Positions 1-12,380 of a stretch of DNA of 64,000 nt are shown in pieces. The notes below the pieces were generated by a model, which saw only the letters and a program-made list of their open reading frames with translations, was not told the origin of the DNA and made no database searches. Made by a program: the position numbers and the translations under genes. Positions within the stretch are counted from its first letter, which is position 1. Each line of letters opens with the position of its first letter. Source of the DNA: Paramecium sonneborni (Eukaryota; Ciliophora; Oligohymenophorea; Peniculida; Parameciidae); the NCBI GenBank assembly GCA_905182985.1, contig CAJJDN010000162.1, forward strand, positions 158,509 to 222,508, written 5' to 3'.

Positions 1-2
1 AA

Positions 3-1130
3 TCTTAAAACAACTTATATTATATCATATCTGGAGAAATGTAAATTTTGCATTAAAATGGATTAAATTTAGGAACTCTTATAGCAGGATAATAAATTGG
101 ATTAAAAAGTTTTATTACTTCTACATAAAAACCTGAAAAATATCGAAGTGTAAGCTTTTCTAAATTGATTTGTTTAGAATAAAAGTTTTTCTTAAAATTA
201 TTGTAAGAATATCCTGATGATTATGAAAAATATTGTTAGATTAAAGATTCTTTACTATTTTCTGATGAAAATCATAATTTATTGCCATAAACATGTTTTT
301 CATGTAGTAAGAAATTTCATTCTATGATTAATTGTCCTTTAATACACTATGTAGCAGATAAAGAAAAAATCCTAAAATCTTTTACTTATCCAAGAAATCA
401 AAGCAGAGTTAAATTTAATCGTAGAATAAGAATATTGAATTTTTTTAATAGAGAATAAGTTATAGAGGGATTAAAAAATGCTTCTTAATAGTTATTGAAA
501 GATAATCCTGAAATAATAAAACTATATTCTACAGAATATATGATATCTGAATTTGATGAAATAAAATAATAATCTTTAAATGATTTATAAATATTGGAAT
601 AAAGTTCTCATGGCTCTAATGAATAAGATTTGGCGATTTCAGAGAAGCCGTAAATTTAAAAAGTCAATAAATTCAAAAAGGCAGTTCACAAAATTATTTC
701 AATTAATAATGAATATTAACAATACATTTAATTTAATTAGCACAATTCAAGGAAGAGTAAGTAGCTTTTATAAAATACATTAGGTTTGAGATTGAGAGTA
801 TTGGAAGATTTAAAGAGTAATATTTTTAAAAAAGAATTAGATTTAATTTAATAATTGTTGCAATTAAAAAATATTGATTATTTTTTTGATAGTCTCTAAT
901 TTGAAATAGCAATAAATTTTAAGAATTACTTTCCAAAAAATAATTATAAAAATTTATTTAAAGAAAAAGATCACAAGAGAAACATAAAATTATTAAAAAG
1001 ATTGTTATTATACTTTTTGTAACCTTGTAATGTAATTGATTAATTTAAATTAATAACTGATGACATAAGTTCAAAGCTTTGTTAAAAGAGAAAGAATTTA
1101 TATTTTTCTGTGGATTTGGTGCTGCATTGA
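3..1130 (+). CDS. Cyclic-nucleotide-binding ion channel, C-terminal part (5' truncated by window)
   Basis: The window opens inside this gene. The open frame begins at base 3 and ends at TGA 1128-1130, with TAA/TAG read as Gln and no intron needed. The first ~75 residues have the pattern of a cyclic-nucleotide-binding domain: YYIISGEMQIL, a GTLIAGQQIG turn, then a strand and helices ending in FFLKLLQEYPDDYEKY. Next come a cysteine/histidine stretch (CFSCSKKFHS...NCPLIHY) and a basic RVKFNRRIR segment, an arrangement I associate with the many Paramecium cNMP-gated K+ channel paralogues. The rest is Q/N-rich tail. Pore and S1-S6 segments would lie upstream. What is seen is the cNBD pattern; the K+ selectivity and membrane role are inferred from the family. 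A cNMP-binding protein without a channel cannot be excluded from this part alone. Confidence 0.7.
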
Positions 1131-1188
1131 TAAATATTTGTATTTACATTAGTGTATAGAATTTATATAATTAAAATTAATTAACAAT

Positions 1189-4100
1189 ATGAGTTAGAAA
1201 TTTAAACTGATTGATGAATGCCAAAATTTACCATTGATAGTTAGAAAGCCTATTGGTGTTATGAATTATAACTTGTATAAGAAATACCAGCATTCTTAAA
1301 ATTATTATTACATAAGAGAAATAAATGAAATATTAAGTGAGGCATAAACAAAATATGTTATCAATTTTAAAGATTGGTTGACAATAGATGAGGAAGTACT
1401 TTATTAAATAAATAACAATAGGATGAATATCTTAAACGATTTTATAAAATAGATGAATATTCATAAAAAATTGCATTACTTACCGAGTATTACAAAGTAT
1501 GGTATTTGATTGAAATAGTTTCATGCAGATATTGCTAGAATATTTTAAGAGCCGGTATGCACAGTTTTAAATAAATATTATGATAAGAAACGAAAGTACG
1601 ACTATTTTCGAATAGCTAAAATAATTGAAGAAGAAAATAAGTTAAATCCTTAAAAACCTCCTAAAGGTATAGTAGGTGATCGTCCATCTCCTGTTAATTC
1701 TTAAGAATCTCTACCTCCTGAATAAGAGGAAGGAGAAAACTAAGTTTTACACACCTAAGTTTTGAAAGAATTAAGTTGGTTAAAAGTAATAATATAAACT
1801 AATTAGAATGAAAAACTATTTCGTAAAGATGTATCACATAATACTATTAATGAACTATTTAAGCATCTCGAACATTTTGATGATCTATCTTCTTTCTCTA
1901 TTGCTACCAATCATAAAAAAGATAAGATTACTTTAGATAATTTCTTACTTTATATAGGTAGTAAAAATAATAAAAAATAAATGACATCTCCTGCTCCTAA
2001 ATTATCATAGGAGTAAAAGATTTAAGAATTAATATTAAAATAGAAAGCTAAAACATAATAAAAGGGATAACCTAGTTATAGTTTACATAAAAAGAATTAA
2101 GTCAAATATAGTATAGGTTCTCTAGAAAAAAAGGTTACCTTTTCTAAAGATTAATTTAATAATAATTCAAAGAAATCTAATCGTTAAGCTTCAACTGATA
2201 TTATTGAAAGTCTAACTAAATTAGATAATAAACCTTAGGATATAATTAAAAATAAATCTAAAACAACTGTGATGAAGAATTAAATTAAAATCAATAAAAT
2301 CATACGTGATGTAAATTNGAAAGCCTATTGGTGTTATGAATTATAACTTGTATAAGAAATACCAGCATTCTTAAAATTATTATTACATAAGAGAAATAAA
2401 TGAAATATTAAGTGAGGCATAAACAAAATATGTTATCAATTTTAAAGATTGGTTGACAATAGATGAGGAAGTACTTTATTAAATAAATAACAATAGGATG
2501 AATATCTTAAACGATTTTATAAAATAGATGAATATTCATAAAAAATTGCATTACTTACCGAGTATTACAAAGTATGGTATTTGATTGAAATAGTTTCATG
2601 CAGATATTGCTAGAATATTTTAAGAGCCGGTATGCACAGTTTTAAATAAATATTATGATAAGAAACGAAAGTACGACTATTTTCGAATAGCTAAAATAAT
2701 TGAAGAAGAAAATAAGTTAAATCCTTAAAAACCTCCTAAAGGTATAGTAGGTGATCGTCCATCTCCTGTTAATTCTTAAGAATCTCTACCTCCTGAATAA
2801 GAGGAAGGAGAAAACTAAGTTTTACACACCTAAGTTTTGAAAGAATTAAGTTGGTTAAAAGTAATAATATAAACTAATTAGAATGAAAAACTATTTCGTA
2901 AAGATGTATCACATAATACTATTAATGAACTATTTAAGCATCTCGAACATTTTGATGATCTATCTTCTTTCTCTATTGCTACCAATCATAAAAAAGATAA
3001 GATTACTTTAGATAATTTCTTACTTTATATAGGTAGTAAAAATAATAAAAAATAAATGACATCTCCTGCTCCTAAATTATCATAGGAGTAAAAGATTTAA
3101 GAATTAATATTAAAATAGAAAGCTAAAACATAATAAAAGGGATAACCTAGTTATAGTTTACATAAAAAGAATTAAGTCAAATATAGTATAGGTTCTCTAG
3201 AAAAAAAGGTTACCTTTTCTAAAGATTAATTTAATAATAATTCAAAGAAATCTAATCGTTAAGCTTCAACTGATATTATTGAAAGTCTAACTAAATTAGA
3301 TAATAAACCTTAGGATATAATTAAAAATAAATCTAAAACAACTGTGATGAAGAATTAAATTAAAATCAATAAAATCATACGTGATGTAAATTAAAATAAT
3401 ACACCTACTCCTTCATTACATAAAGTTTCTATTAGTTCTACTCATCTTAAAACTTAATAGCCATAACATATTCAATAGAATAATAATAATATAAAATTGA
3501 ATTCATTAGCTAAATTATTGATTGAAGATACTTATCATGATCACTAATAAAATAAACTAAAATATGGAGCCATTACTCATAGACCTTTATCAACAACAAA
3601 TACATTATTTACTTCATATTCTAATAGAAATAGTCCTTCTATTAATTATAAAAAATCCAATCATCATAATTCTAAACCTGATATTAATTTACAAAAATAA
3701 TAAGGTAAATAAACGAATTCTATTTAATAATCTTCATAATTTGGATAAATTGCCAAAAATTTATTCAAAAAAGTATTGAATTAAAAAAAATCAAAACCTA
3801 GTAATCATATAAAATAAAGTTCTCATCAAGATAAAATACTTAATTAATTCGATAAACTGAAAATTAATTGTAATTCTCAACAATAATTTAATGAAATTAA
3901 TGATAAAAAATAACATAAAAAAAATAAATCAGATGGAAGAGCATTATATAATAAATTATCTATAGCAGATCTCGGATGCTTTACAGAGAGATATGAAAAA
4001 GAATCTCCATCTCTAAATTTTCATAGTAATAACAATAATCATAATTCACCTCAAACTTAACATATAAGAAGACTTCATAGTGAAAAATAAGAATCAATAT

Positions 4101-4222
4101 CTAAAAATATGAAAGGATTAATGATATAATAAATGTTGAAGCAACTAGCTAAACAAAATTAGTAGAATTAATAAAAATAAGAACTTCGTTCTGCTATTAA
4201 AAATTCTTAGAAATAATTTTGA
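1189..4222 (+). CDS. Q/N/S-rich protein of unknown function, split by an internal duplication
   Basis: Starts at ATG 1189 (MSQKFKLIDECQ) and ends at TGA 4220-4222. An intron of 27 nt at 1502-1528 (GTATTT...GCAG) restores the frame. As assembled, the gene contains two identical 1,074-bp copies around an N at 2318, and the frame breaks at the junction. Joining 1189-2317 directly to 3393-4222 and removing the intron gives exactly 644 codons with no internal TGA, a 643-residue protein. This is strong evidence that the true gene has one copy. The N-terminal ~170 residues are ordered-looking with many Tyr/Lys. The remainder is low complexity, rich in Gln, Asn, Ser and Lys, with a proline patch (NPQKPPKGIVGDRPSP). 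I recognise no domain. Confidence 0.65.
1244..2317 (+). repeat. Direct tandem repeat, copy 1 (1,074 bp)
   Basis: Bases 1244-2317 match 2319-3392 at a constant offset of 1,075 with no difference seen on line-by-line reading. The copies abut around a single N at 2318. Perfect identity, including the intron, and loss of reading frame at the junction point to an unmerged contig overlap rather than a biological duplication. Confidence 0.85.
2318..2318. other. Single ambiguous base (N), likely assembly gap
   Basis: The only N in the window, placed exactly at the junction of the two identical 1,074-bp copies. It is best read as a placeholder gap between two contigs whose ends overlap. Confidence 0.85.
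2319..3392 (+). repeat. Direct tandem repeat, copy 2 (1,074 bp)
   Basis: Second copy of the unit at 1244-2317. Its right end continues into unique coding sequence from 3393 in the frame expected if copy 1 and the N are removed. Confidence 0.85.
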
Positions 4223-4328
4223 TCATTTTTATTCTATTACCTTATTCAATTATTCTATATTAAGGATATATAAGTCATTTATGTAATAATGTTTAGATCT
4301 AATAAATAAGAGTGAATATAAAAATAAA

Positions 4329-5940
4329 TCAATCTTAAATAATAAAGCATTCCATTATACACTATTTTCGAAAAGTAGCTTATGCAGTAGTTGAAGCTTT
4401 TAATTCATTATACATATTGAATCGTTAAGCTTATTTTAGATAATCTTTTGTAAGGAAATTCATCTCAATTGAAGTGTTTCTTCTTAAAAAGTCTCCAATT
4501 AAAGTAATTGGATTTTAATTTTATTCTTCACTATTAATACTTTTAAAATAATCTATAAGTAATTTCTTTGTTTGATACAACCACAATAATAAACTATTTT
4601 TATCTTCTTCTTCTTCTAAAATGTTTTTTGATGAGTGATATAAATTACTATGAATAAATAAAAATAAATTTACAGATTTTTAAATATAGAATTAGTAATT
4701 TCATCCTCTTCTTCAATTTTAATCATTTTAGAAATTATTGGCTATAATTCTAATTTAATAACATTTAATTATTTCTTATAATTGAATGAATCCTTCTAAT
4801 AGAAATGAAGCATACAAATTTCATAGAGTAATTTAGAATCAATAAATTTTGATCTTTATAAATGCATAAAATAAATTTGAACAGAGACTTATTAATAAAC
4901 GATAGGAATTTAATAGAAAAATTGTTCAATTGGTAAATTATCTGAATTTAGATCTGCATCAATGGATCCAAAATAAATAAGTTATTTAATTTGAGCTTTT
5001 CCAAAATTAGAAATAATTGATTTTATTTTAATACCACCTGCTCCTGTTAATTTTGAGTTAGGAATATAATAGATTGCATCAATAGCATAACCACAATCAT
5101 TTAAATATTATTACCATGTAGAACCTCTTGTTGCACATTCAAAAATAAAGATGATATAAAATTACTTTGATAATCTATTTTTTATAAATATAATATTTAC
5201 TATTGTAGTGTTGGTTTTAAATCTTTTTGTAAGGCACAGGAACAAAATGAACTATCACATTATTAACCAAATAGCTTAGAACATAATTTGATTTCATTTG
5301 ATTATTCCCAAAAGGACTTCCTTTTTCCCAAAATTAAATCTGTAAATTAATATCATATAATACTATCAAAGTTGATTAAAAGTATTTTATCATTTGTTTC
5401 TTATCTTTAAGATAAATGTAAACATTTTAAAGCAACACCTTTTGTTAATTAATCATAAATTTAGTATTATGACTTTATTGTAATAATATGATGATCAATA
5501 ATATCTGGTTTACTCAAAAAAGGCTTGTAAATTGATTCCTTCATTCTTGGAGTAGCAATAGGTGAATAAATTCTTGGTAATAGTAAATCATCTTGATTGT
5601 AATCAGAATTTTCTTCTTTTTTTTAATTTCTTCTTTTAAGTTATACACTTTTAGTGATTGTTATTTATTTTTCTTCTTTTTGAGTATCAAACCTGTCCTA
5701 TGGTTTAAGGACTCTAATTTTAAATCCTTGAAATGTAGAGTTACAATCAAGAGACTACTTTCTTTCTTATATAGTATTGTATTTAATGCTGGAATTTAAA
5801 AAACCTCTTGATAGATTAAACTTGTTAGCATTGTCTATGTCAGGAAATTTAGATTGTTTATGAAAGTAATTTTTAGATTTGAGTTTATGATTTGAATGAT
5901 ATTGTTCAAGGTATATGGATTAATCTAGCAAACTAATCAT
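4329..5940 (-). CDS. Protein of unknown function
   Basis: Minus-strand gene with ATG at 5940 (MISLLDQSIYLEQYH) and TGA at 4329-4331. Long stretches read openly with TAA/TAG as Gln. At least one intron near 4650 (GTAAATTTATTT...CATAG, 26 nt) is needed, and others in the middle (around 5150-5400) are likely but not fully resolved. The N-terminal ~110 residues are basic and Ser/Asn-rich, probably disordered, with a Pro-rich patch (PRIYSPIATP). The C-terminal half looks folded, with GAGGIKIKSIISNFGKAQIK followed by an acidic stretch (KIEEEDEIT, EEEEDK). No family is recognised. The start lies close to the 3' end of the upstream channel gene on the same strand. Confidence 0.55.
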
Positions 5941-6078
5941 TTTGATTATCTAATTTAATATCATTCATTGCAAAGATGGAATTATTAAAATAATACTAGA
6001 GTTAATATTGCAACTAACAAAGCTATTAAGTTGAGTAATGATAATATTATAACTAATTACAAAAAAAATAAATATTTA

Positions 6079-9000
6079 TCAAGCTTATTTCATTTTTATG
6101 GGTGATAGATCTACTCTTAATTATTATAATGTGGTAGTTATGGCATTTATATTATTTCTTGACTTTAAAAAGTTAGGAGATGTTGAGATTAGTTTTCATC
6201 TGTAACTACTGGTTGGATTCTATCAGTATCACTTATTTACACTGATCCTCTGAAAATACTCTATTCATTTATATAAGAACGACCACTCTATTCAAGTCTT
6301 TCATAAAATCAATATAATAAATATACTCTTCTGGATGTTATTCATCTGATTCAGTATTTTCAGTATATTCTAAACTTCTTTTATTAACTTTTTCAATCAA
6401 ACTATTAGAGTGAGATTCCCATGCTTTAAAAGCAATTAAAACGTTTAAATAATCATGTAAAATATTGAAATTAGTTCTAAGATCAACTAGACAGATATTG
6501 GCTCGTTTTATAAATAGATTTCTCCTATAATTCATTAATTTCATTTGCATTTCCTTATTGTATTATTTAATCTATTTTATAGCCTTTTTACTTCCAGTCT
6601 TAAAAACATCATCCTAAAAACATGTTCTAAACAATTCATAAATCAATTGATTATATTGAATATAACCATGATGATCACTATTAAATAATAGATATCAATT
6701 GTTAATTACCATTTTAATTTGAATGCAGAAGCTTATTTAGCAGCATCCCATAAATTTTCTTCTTTACCTCTCCCTAATGGTGCTCCAAGATCTAATAAAA
6801 ATCTGCAAAGAAATTTATAATGCATAGCTTTACCTTAAGTTTCAGGAGAGTATCTATTATTTATATATTAGTTATATACTTGCACCATATAGTTTTAATT
6901 CTATCCTCATTTTCTACATAAGTTTAAATAATTGAATTTTGAACCTAAAAAAAAGATTCAAATTATTCAATCAATCCTAAAACAAATAAATTTAAAAACA
7001 CATAATTAGATAATAACATAAATAAAAAAAAGTAAATCTAGCTATAAGTAGAACCACAATATGATGAATCTTAAGAACAATTAGGATTATGATGCATAGT
7101 ATCTGTCATAATAGTTCTCCAATCATCTCCCGATGCACATTTAAATAATGTAAGCATAGCTTATGCAATGTTATGAAAATTTATTTACTCATCCATAACT
7201 TATCCTGAATCTATTTTCCCATATAATTAACATCCAAATAAAGCAAATACTACCATAGTATCAATCAAAATAAAAAATATTTTACCTAAAAATGGAAGTG
7301 CATAAACCATAACTCTCATTAATCTTTGTATATTAATTAAACCTTAAAATATCAGTATCAATTTTAAACTCCTTAAAGCAAAACATAATCTATAAAATCT
7401 GTAATATTGTGTCAAAGGATTTGAATAATAATAGATTTCAACCCAATTGTATTTTAAATCCATTGCTAAATCAATAACAGCAAATAAATTTAAAACAAAT
7501 AGGAATTATCTCCAATAATTATCAAAAAATCTAAACAATCCCAAAGCCAAGTATTATAGCATTCCCCAAATTATAATAAGGATTGAAAAAATATGATGAA
7601 TATAATTAATGATATCCAAATATTGCAGATTCATTCCAGAATGGAAAATAACATTATTTACAACATCTAATAAAAGAATAAGGAAAAAAAAAGATTGCAT
7701 TATAGAATTATTCATTATTATTGATGCAAATCTTCTAATTACATTATCTGGAGGTGTAGAAAATATTGGAATATCTTTTGTAATTATTTCTGATATTTCA
7801 ATAAATTCTTTTTAATTCTAATTAAATTCACCTTACTCTATTTTACTTTAATTAGCTTTTAAATTAGAAAACAATACTCCTGTAAATAAACTTAAAAAAA
7901 ACATAGATCCAATAAAACAAAATGTTATGAAAAATACATATGTATGAATATAGCTATTAAATGGAACAGGTCCTACATTTTTATTATGACTATTTTATGC
8001 AATTTAAAGCATTTCACCCCAACCATCAAATGTTGATACTGTAAATAATGTTGGAATAGCCATTGTTATATTATCAAAATTATGTTTAAAATTAACCCAT
8101 GTTCTATTTTGATTAATACAATCTTAATATGTTACTTTAAATTACATTTTATCTTCGCAAAAACCAAATTAACCTTCATACAATATTATTCCATAAACTC
8201 CAAAAATTATCCAGACAGAAAATAATGTTAATAATACATTCAATATATCTACTAAAGATTAATAAAGTGCTGAATTTAAAACATTCAAAAATTTTATTCT
8301 ATTCAATAGATTAAATGGTCTGAAATAGCCAAAATAAAGAAGAATCTAAAATATAGGTTTTACATAATACTCTTTTTCATATTAAAAAAAGAATGTTATA
8401 ATGTAAAAAACATCTACAATTTGCCAAATAGAATTAAAATGTGAACCAATATCAATAAATAATCCCTTACCTATCACATTTATGATATACTCAACTGCCA
8501 AAATAATGTTAATATAGAATTATATTTCTTGATGATAAGTTTCTTTATTTTCTTCATAATCATTATATGTTTAAATAATGAAAATTACAATTGATGCTGA
8601 TAATGAAGCATCATTTATAAATATATAAAATCTTGATCTAGCTATCATCATACATATCTTTCGAAGATTATTGTTTTTATTAAAAAAAAATAAAGATTAT
8701 TCACATTAGATACCATCATATAATTCAGGATATTCATCTAATATTTTTTAATTTATTTATCTAATTGAATTAATTAAATGTTAAATTAAAGCAGTCTTTT
8801 ATTTATTTTTCCGATTCTTAATTTAATCTTGTGATTAATTCTAACTAATAAGATTGACATCCACTAATTATTGGGTTATTTGAGTACCTTATAATAGTTC
8901 ATTATCTAAAGATCCCATTCTAGATTAATCTGTATCTTCTATTTCAGAGAAAATCTATCTATCTAAATATTTGCTAAACCCATCTAATAATATAGCTAGT

Positions 9001-12000
9001 ACTAATCCATAAGTTAAATAATTTAACACTATAACCATAGAATAAGAATAGACTATTCCAAAAGTTTCATTTATTCCAGTTCCTAATACAAAAACACCGT
9101 ACCAATCATCATTAGTCATAATATTAAAAACAGTCATAAAAGATTTTAAAACATTGTCATATGAATGCAATTATCCCAATACATCATTTTAATCAAATTC
9201 TCCAGCATATACTTCCATTCCAACTAAAGCATATATAAATATAACAACAAACATTAAAAATGTAAGATAAATATAAGATTTAAATGTTTTAGATGCTATA
9301 TGACCAATTGTTACAGCCATACTATTATATTTTAAACATCTATAAAATAATAAACATTTTGTTCCTCTTATCAATCTTAAATTTTATTCAGTTATTGTCA
9401 TATAATCACTCATTGTAAATTCAATAAAGTTTAACATTACTATCAATGTTTAAAGAATACTCTCATCATTGTTTAATAATTCTTTATATGAAATACTACA
9501 ATATCTAAAGAATGTTTCTATTGAAAGAAGAATTGTAGTTATGTCTTCTACTTAAGATATAATTTTAGCATCAGCTATTCCATATAATGATAAAAAAGTA
9601 AAGTTGATAAATATTATCAAATCTAATGCAATTTCAGTGAATTTACTAGACACTATTCTATTTATATATTTCCTAAGAATTTGTAATATACCTGATAAAC
9701 CTTTTATCCAAACTATGTAATCTATTTTATTTAATGTTATAAGAATATTTTTAAAATTTAAAGTTGAATAATGAGTTTCAATTACATCATTTCCAGACCA
9801 ATTTTAATCAACAATTCTTTTTTTTTTAATTTCCTTCAGTCTTATATTTTTATATTCAACATCATAAGGTATTTATTTAATCTTCTCTTTTTCAATCTTT
9901 TGCTTTATTTTTAATGCAATTTAATCCTACCTCCAATAACATCCTTAAATAAATAAATATAAAACATTTCCCTTTCTTATAGTAAATGGAGGTTTATGCT
10001 TTGATTTTATCATTTGCTTACTGAATCCCTTATAACTCTTTTTTTCATTTCTAATACATGTTGTACGTTAAATATTGGAACGTTAAGATTCTACATCTTT
10101 AAATATTTATTTCTTTTTTGCTCTATAACTTTTCTTAATCGGACATCTGAAACTGTATGTAGCATTATTCTATCTAAATATTTATTTATCATATTAATTG
10201 TATTGTGGAACCAAGTATTCTTAGGAACATTAATATCTGGCATAATCGATAACCTTCTCATCAATATCTTACTTGGAATTTTAAATGTTTCTATTGTGAT
10301 ATAGAAAGTATATTAATACGCAAAGGATGGTAAAACATCTTCTAAACTTGTATATTTTTGATAATTTTTTGAATTGACCTATTTTGATAATTAGGCAAAT
10401 TCAAATTTGTTTAGATCTTCCAGAATTTTAAGGTAATCTTCATCATCAGTATAATTCTTGAGATTAATTTATTTTTGTTGTTTACTAAGGCATTTGAATT
10501 TGGTTAACAAAATATTTTTGAATGTCAAATCTCTTAAGTATTCAAATAATTTATCAACACAATTATTCTATGAAATCAATCATAATATTTTACAGATGTA
10601 TTATCATTTAGTCTCTATTTAGCTGATAGCAATCTAGGTTAAGTAGAATTTTTAGATTAAAAGTCTTCTAATTTAAATTAAATTACATTTTTGGATTGGT
10701 TGAGTAATTTATAATATTTAGTAAAAGTCTTATAAAATCCAATTTAACGAAGCATAGCAACATCAAAAACATCTTTAACATCTCTATCTTGATTTGATTT
10801 TTATTCTAATAATTACTTATTAATTTCTTATTATTCCTATTAATGAAAGAATTGTTCAGCTGCTTCTGCATAATGAGTTTTTAATACAGCTATAACCAAA
10901 TTAAAACTAAAAAATCCACAAACAAAAATGATCAATAAATAATATATCCAAACCCAAGGATTGAATATTCTTATAGTAAAAAACATGACCCAACTCCAAT
11001 CATCCATAGTTATAGTTCTCAAAATCTATCCATATGAATAAATTATATTATTGAAAGATGTTGGTAATTTTATAGTCTAATCAACATATTTACATTCCAT
11101 TCCATCAGGACATTGATCTACATTACATTAAATCCAATCATCTCCTATTTCCTAATCAATCGGAACACATCTATAATTAAATAATCCATGAAATAAGAAC
11201 AATCCTGATAAAGCAAAGAATAATGAAAATAATCCTACAATTGCCAAAGCTTCCAATATATATCGTATTGATTATCTTAACGCTGTCAACATTACTCTCA
11301 AACCATCAAAAATATCACCCAAATATTATAATAAAGTAATTATACGAAGAGGCGACAAATCTATTATTACAATATCTGGTCTATATAAATTAATGGCTGT
11401 CAATAATACTATTGAAAAATCAAAAATATTTGAAAAATTAACAAAATATGCATGTTTCGAAAAGAAAAGTCCTTATGAAATTATACGAAATCCTATTTCA
11501 GTAAAAAATAGAATTGTAATTATTTATTCGATTTCATCTGTGTCATTTCTATGTTCTGTTTTCACTATAGTATAAAGTGTAATATTAAATAGAATCAATA
11601 CTGTCATTAATAATTAAAAAGCAGTAGAATTAACTATACTTTTTGCTATTATAGGAATTACAAATGAAATGTAAACTATGATCTTCCGTAAGTTCAGCAA
11701 AATATATGGATCGTTATAATTCTAAATATAGGTAAAATAAAAAGACTACTTGCAGTTCATGTTTAATTCTTTGGTGTCCATGCAGTTCAACTAATTTAAT
11801 ATAGTAAGGATCTGTTTTATAATCTCGAATGAAATGTTTATTATATTTTCGTAAAATATCTCGATCAACATCAATATCAATTGTAGTTTTTAAATTGAGG
11901 AGTATCTGTTCACTCAAATCCCCATAACATTTAGTTTATTTGATTAGATCCGGTCTACAACGTATCCTGATTTCATTTTCAATTTAATTTATTAATGGAA

Positions 12001-12286
12001 TGGGTTATTCGTGTTCTATTTACATTTGATATTCATCTTAAGAATATAGTTTACTGCGATTTGCTCGGTCTGAAATGCTATCCTATGATAATAAAGGATT
12101 CTAGAGACCGAGAAAACTGCTTTTATCAGATATATTAAGTGAGTGCTTGAATTATGAATGATTAGAATTAAACCGATCAGAATTCTAAAACTGGTTGTGA
12201 GCTTCTATTTCCTCACTTTCTCTCTTTTTTATTCTTAACGTATTACTGCTATCACTCTTTTTTTTCTCATTTCGTCTGTCAATCAT
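6079..12286 (-). CDS. Four-domain voltage-gated cation (Ca2+-type) channel alpha subunit
   Basis: Starts at ATG 12286 (MIDRRNEKKKSDSS), 95 bp after the RNA polymerase stop. Four pore loops can be read in order: TMDDWSW (11010-10996), TNDDWYG (9116-9102), TFDGWGE (8033-8019) and SGDDWRT (7133-7119). Each lies in hydrophobic context with S5/S6-like helices. Domain I S1 begins near SIVNSTAFQLLMTVLILFN, and its S4-S5 includes PLRIITLLQYLGDIFDGLRV. This four-repeat layout is that of CaV/NaV/NALCN channels. The selectivity positions are Asp in all four domains, where animal high-voltage CaV channels have Glu. Several introns of 20-30 nt interrupt the gene, for example 28 nt near 11740. The C-terminal tail after ~6550 (TENTESDE) is hydrophilic. 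The 3' end is uncertain: an in-frame TGA without further splicing lies at 5906, which would overlap the next gene. Membrane location and a role in ciliary or somatic excitability are inferred. Confidence 0.85.
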
Positions 12287-12380
12287 AATTTTATTAATAT
12301 AATAATAAATGTCTTTATTTAATTTGTAACACAATTTTGGACGGCTTAAGATAATGCAACACATAATTATAAATAAAATA

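Noticed and set aside
1189..4222. Recent gene-internal duplication as a biological event
   Set aside because: The exact copies abut an N and break the reading frame; an assembly error explains all of this.
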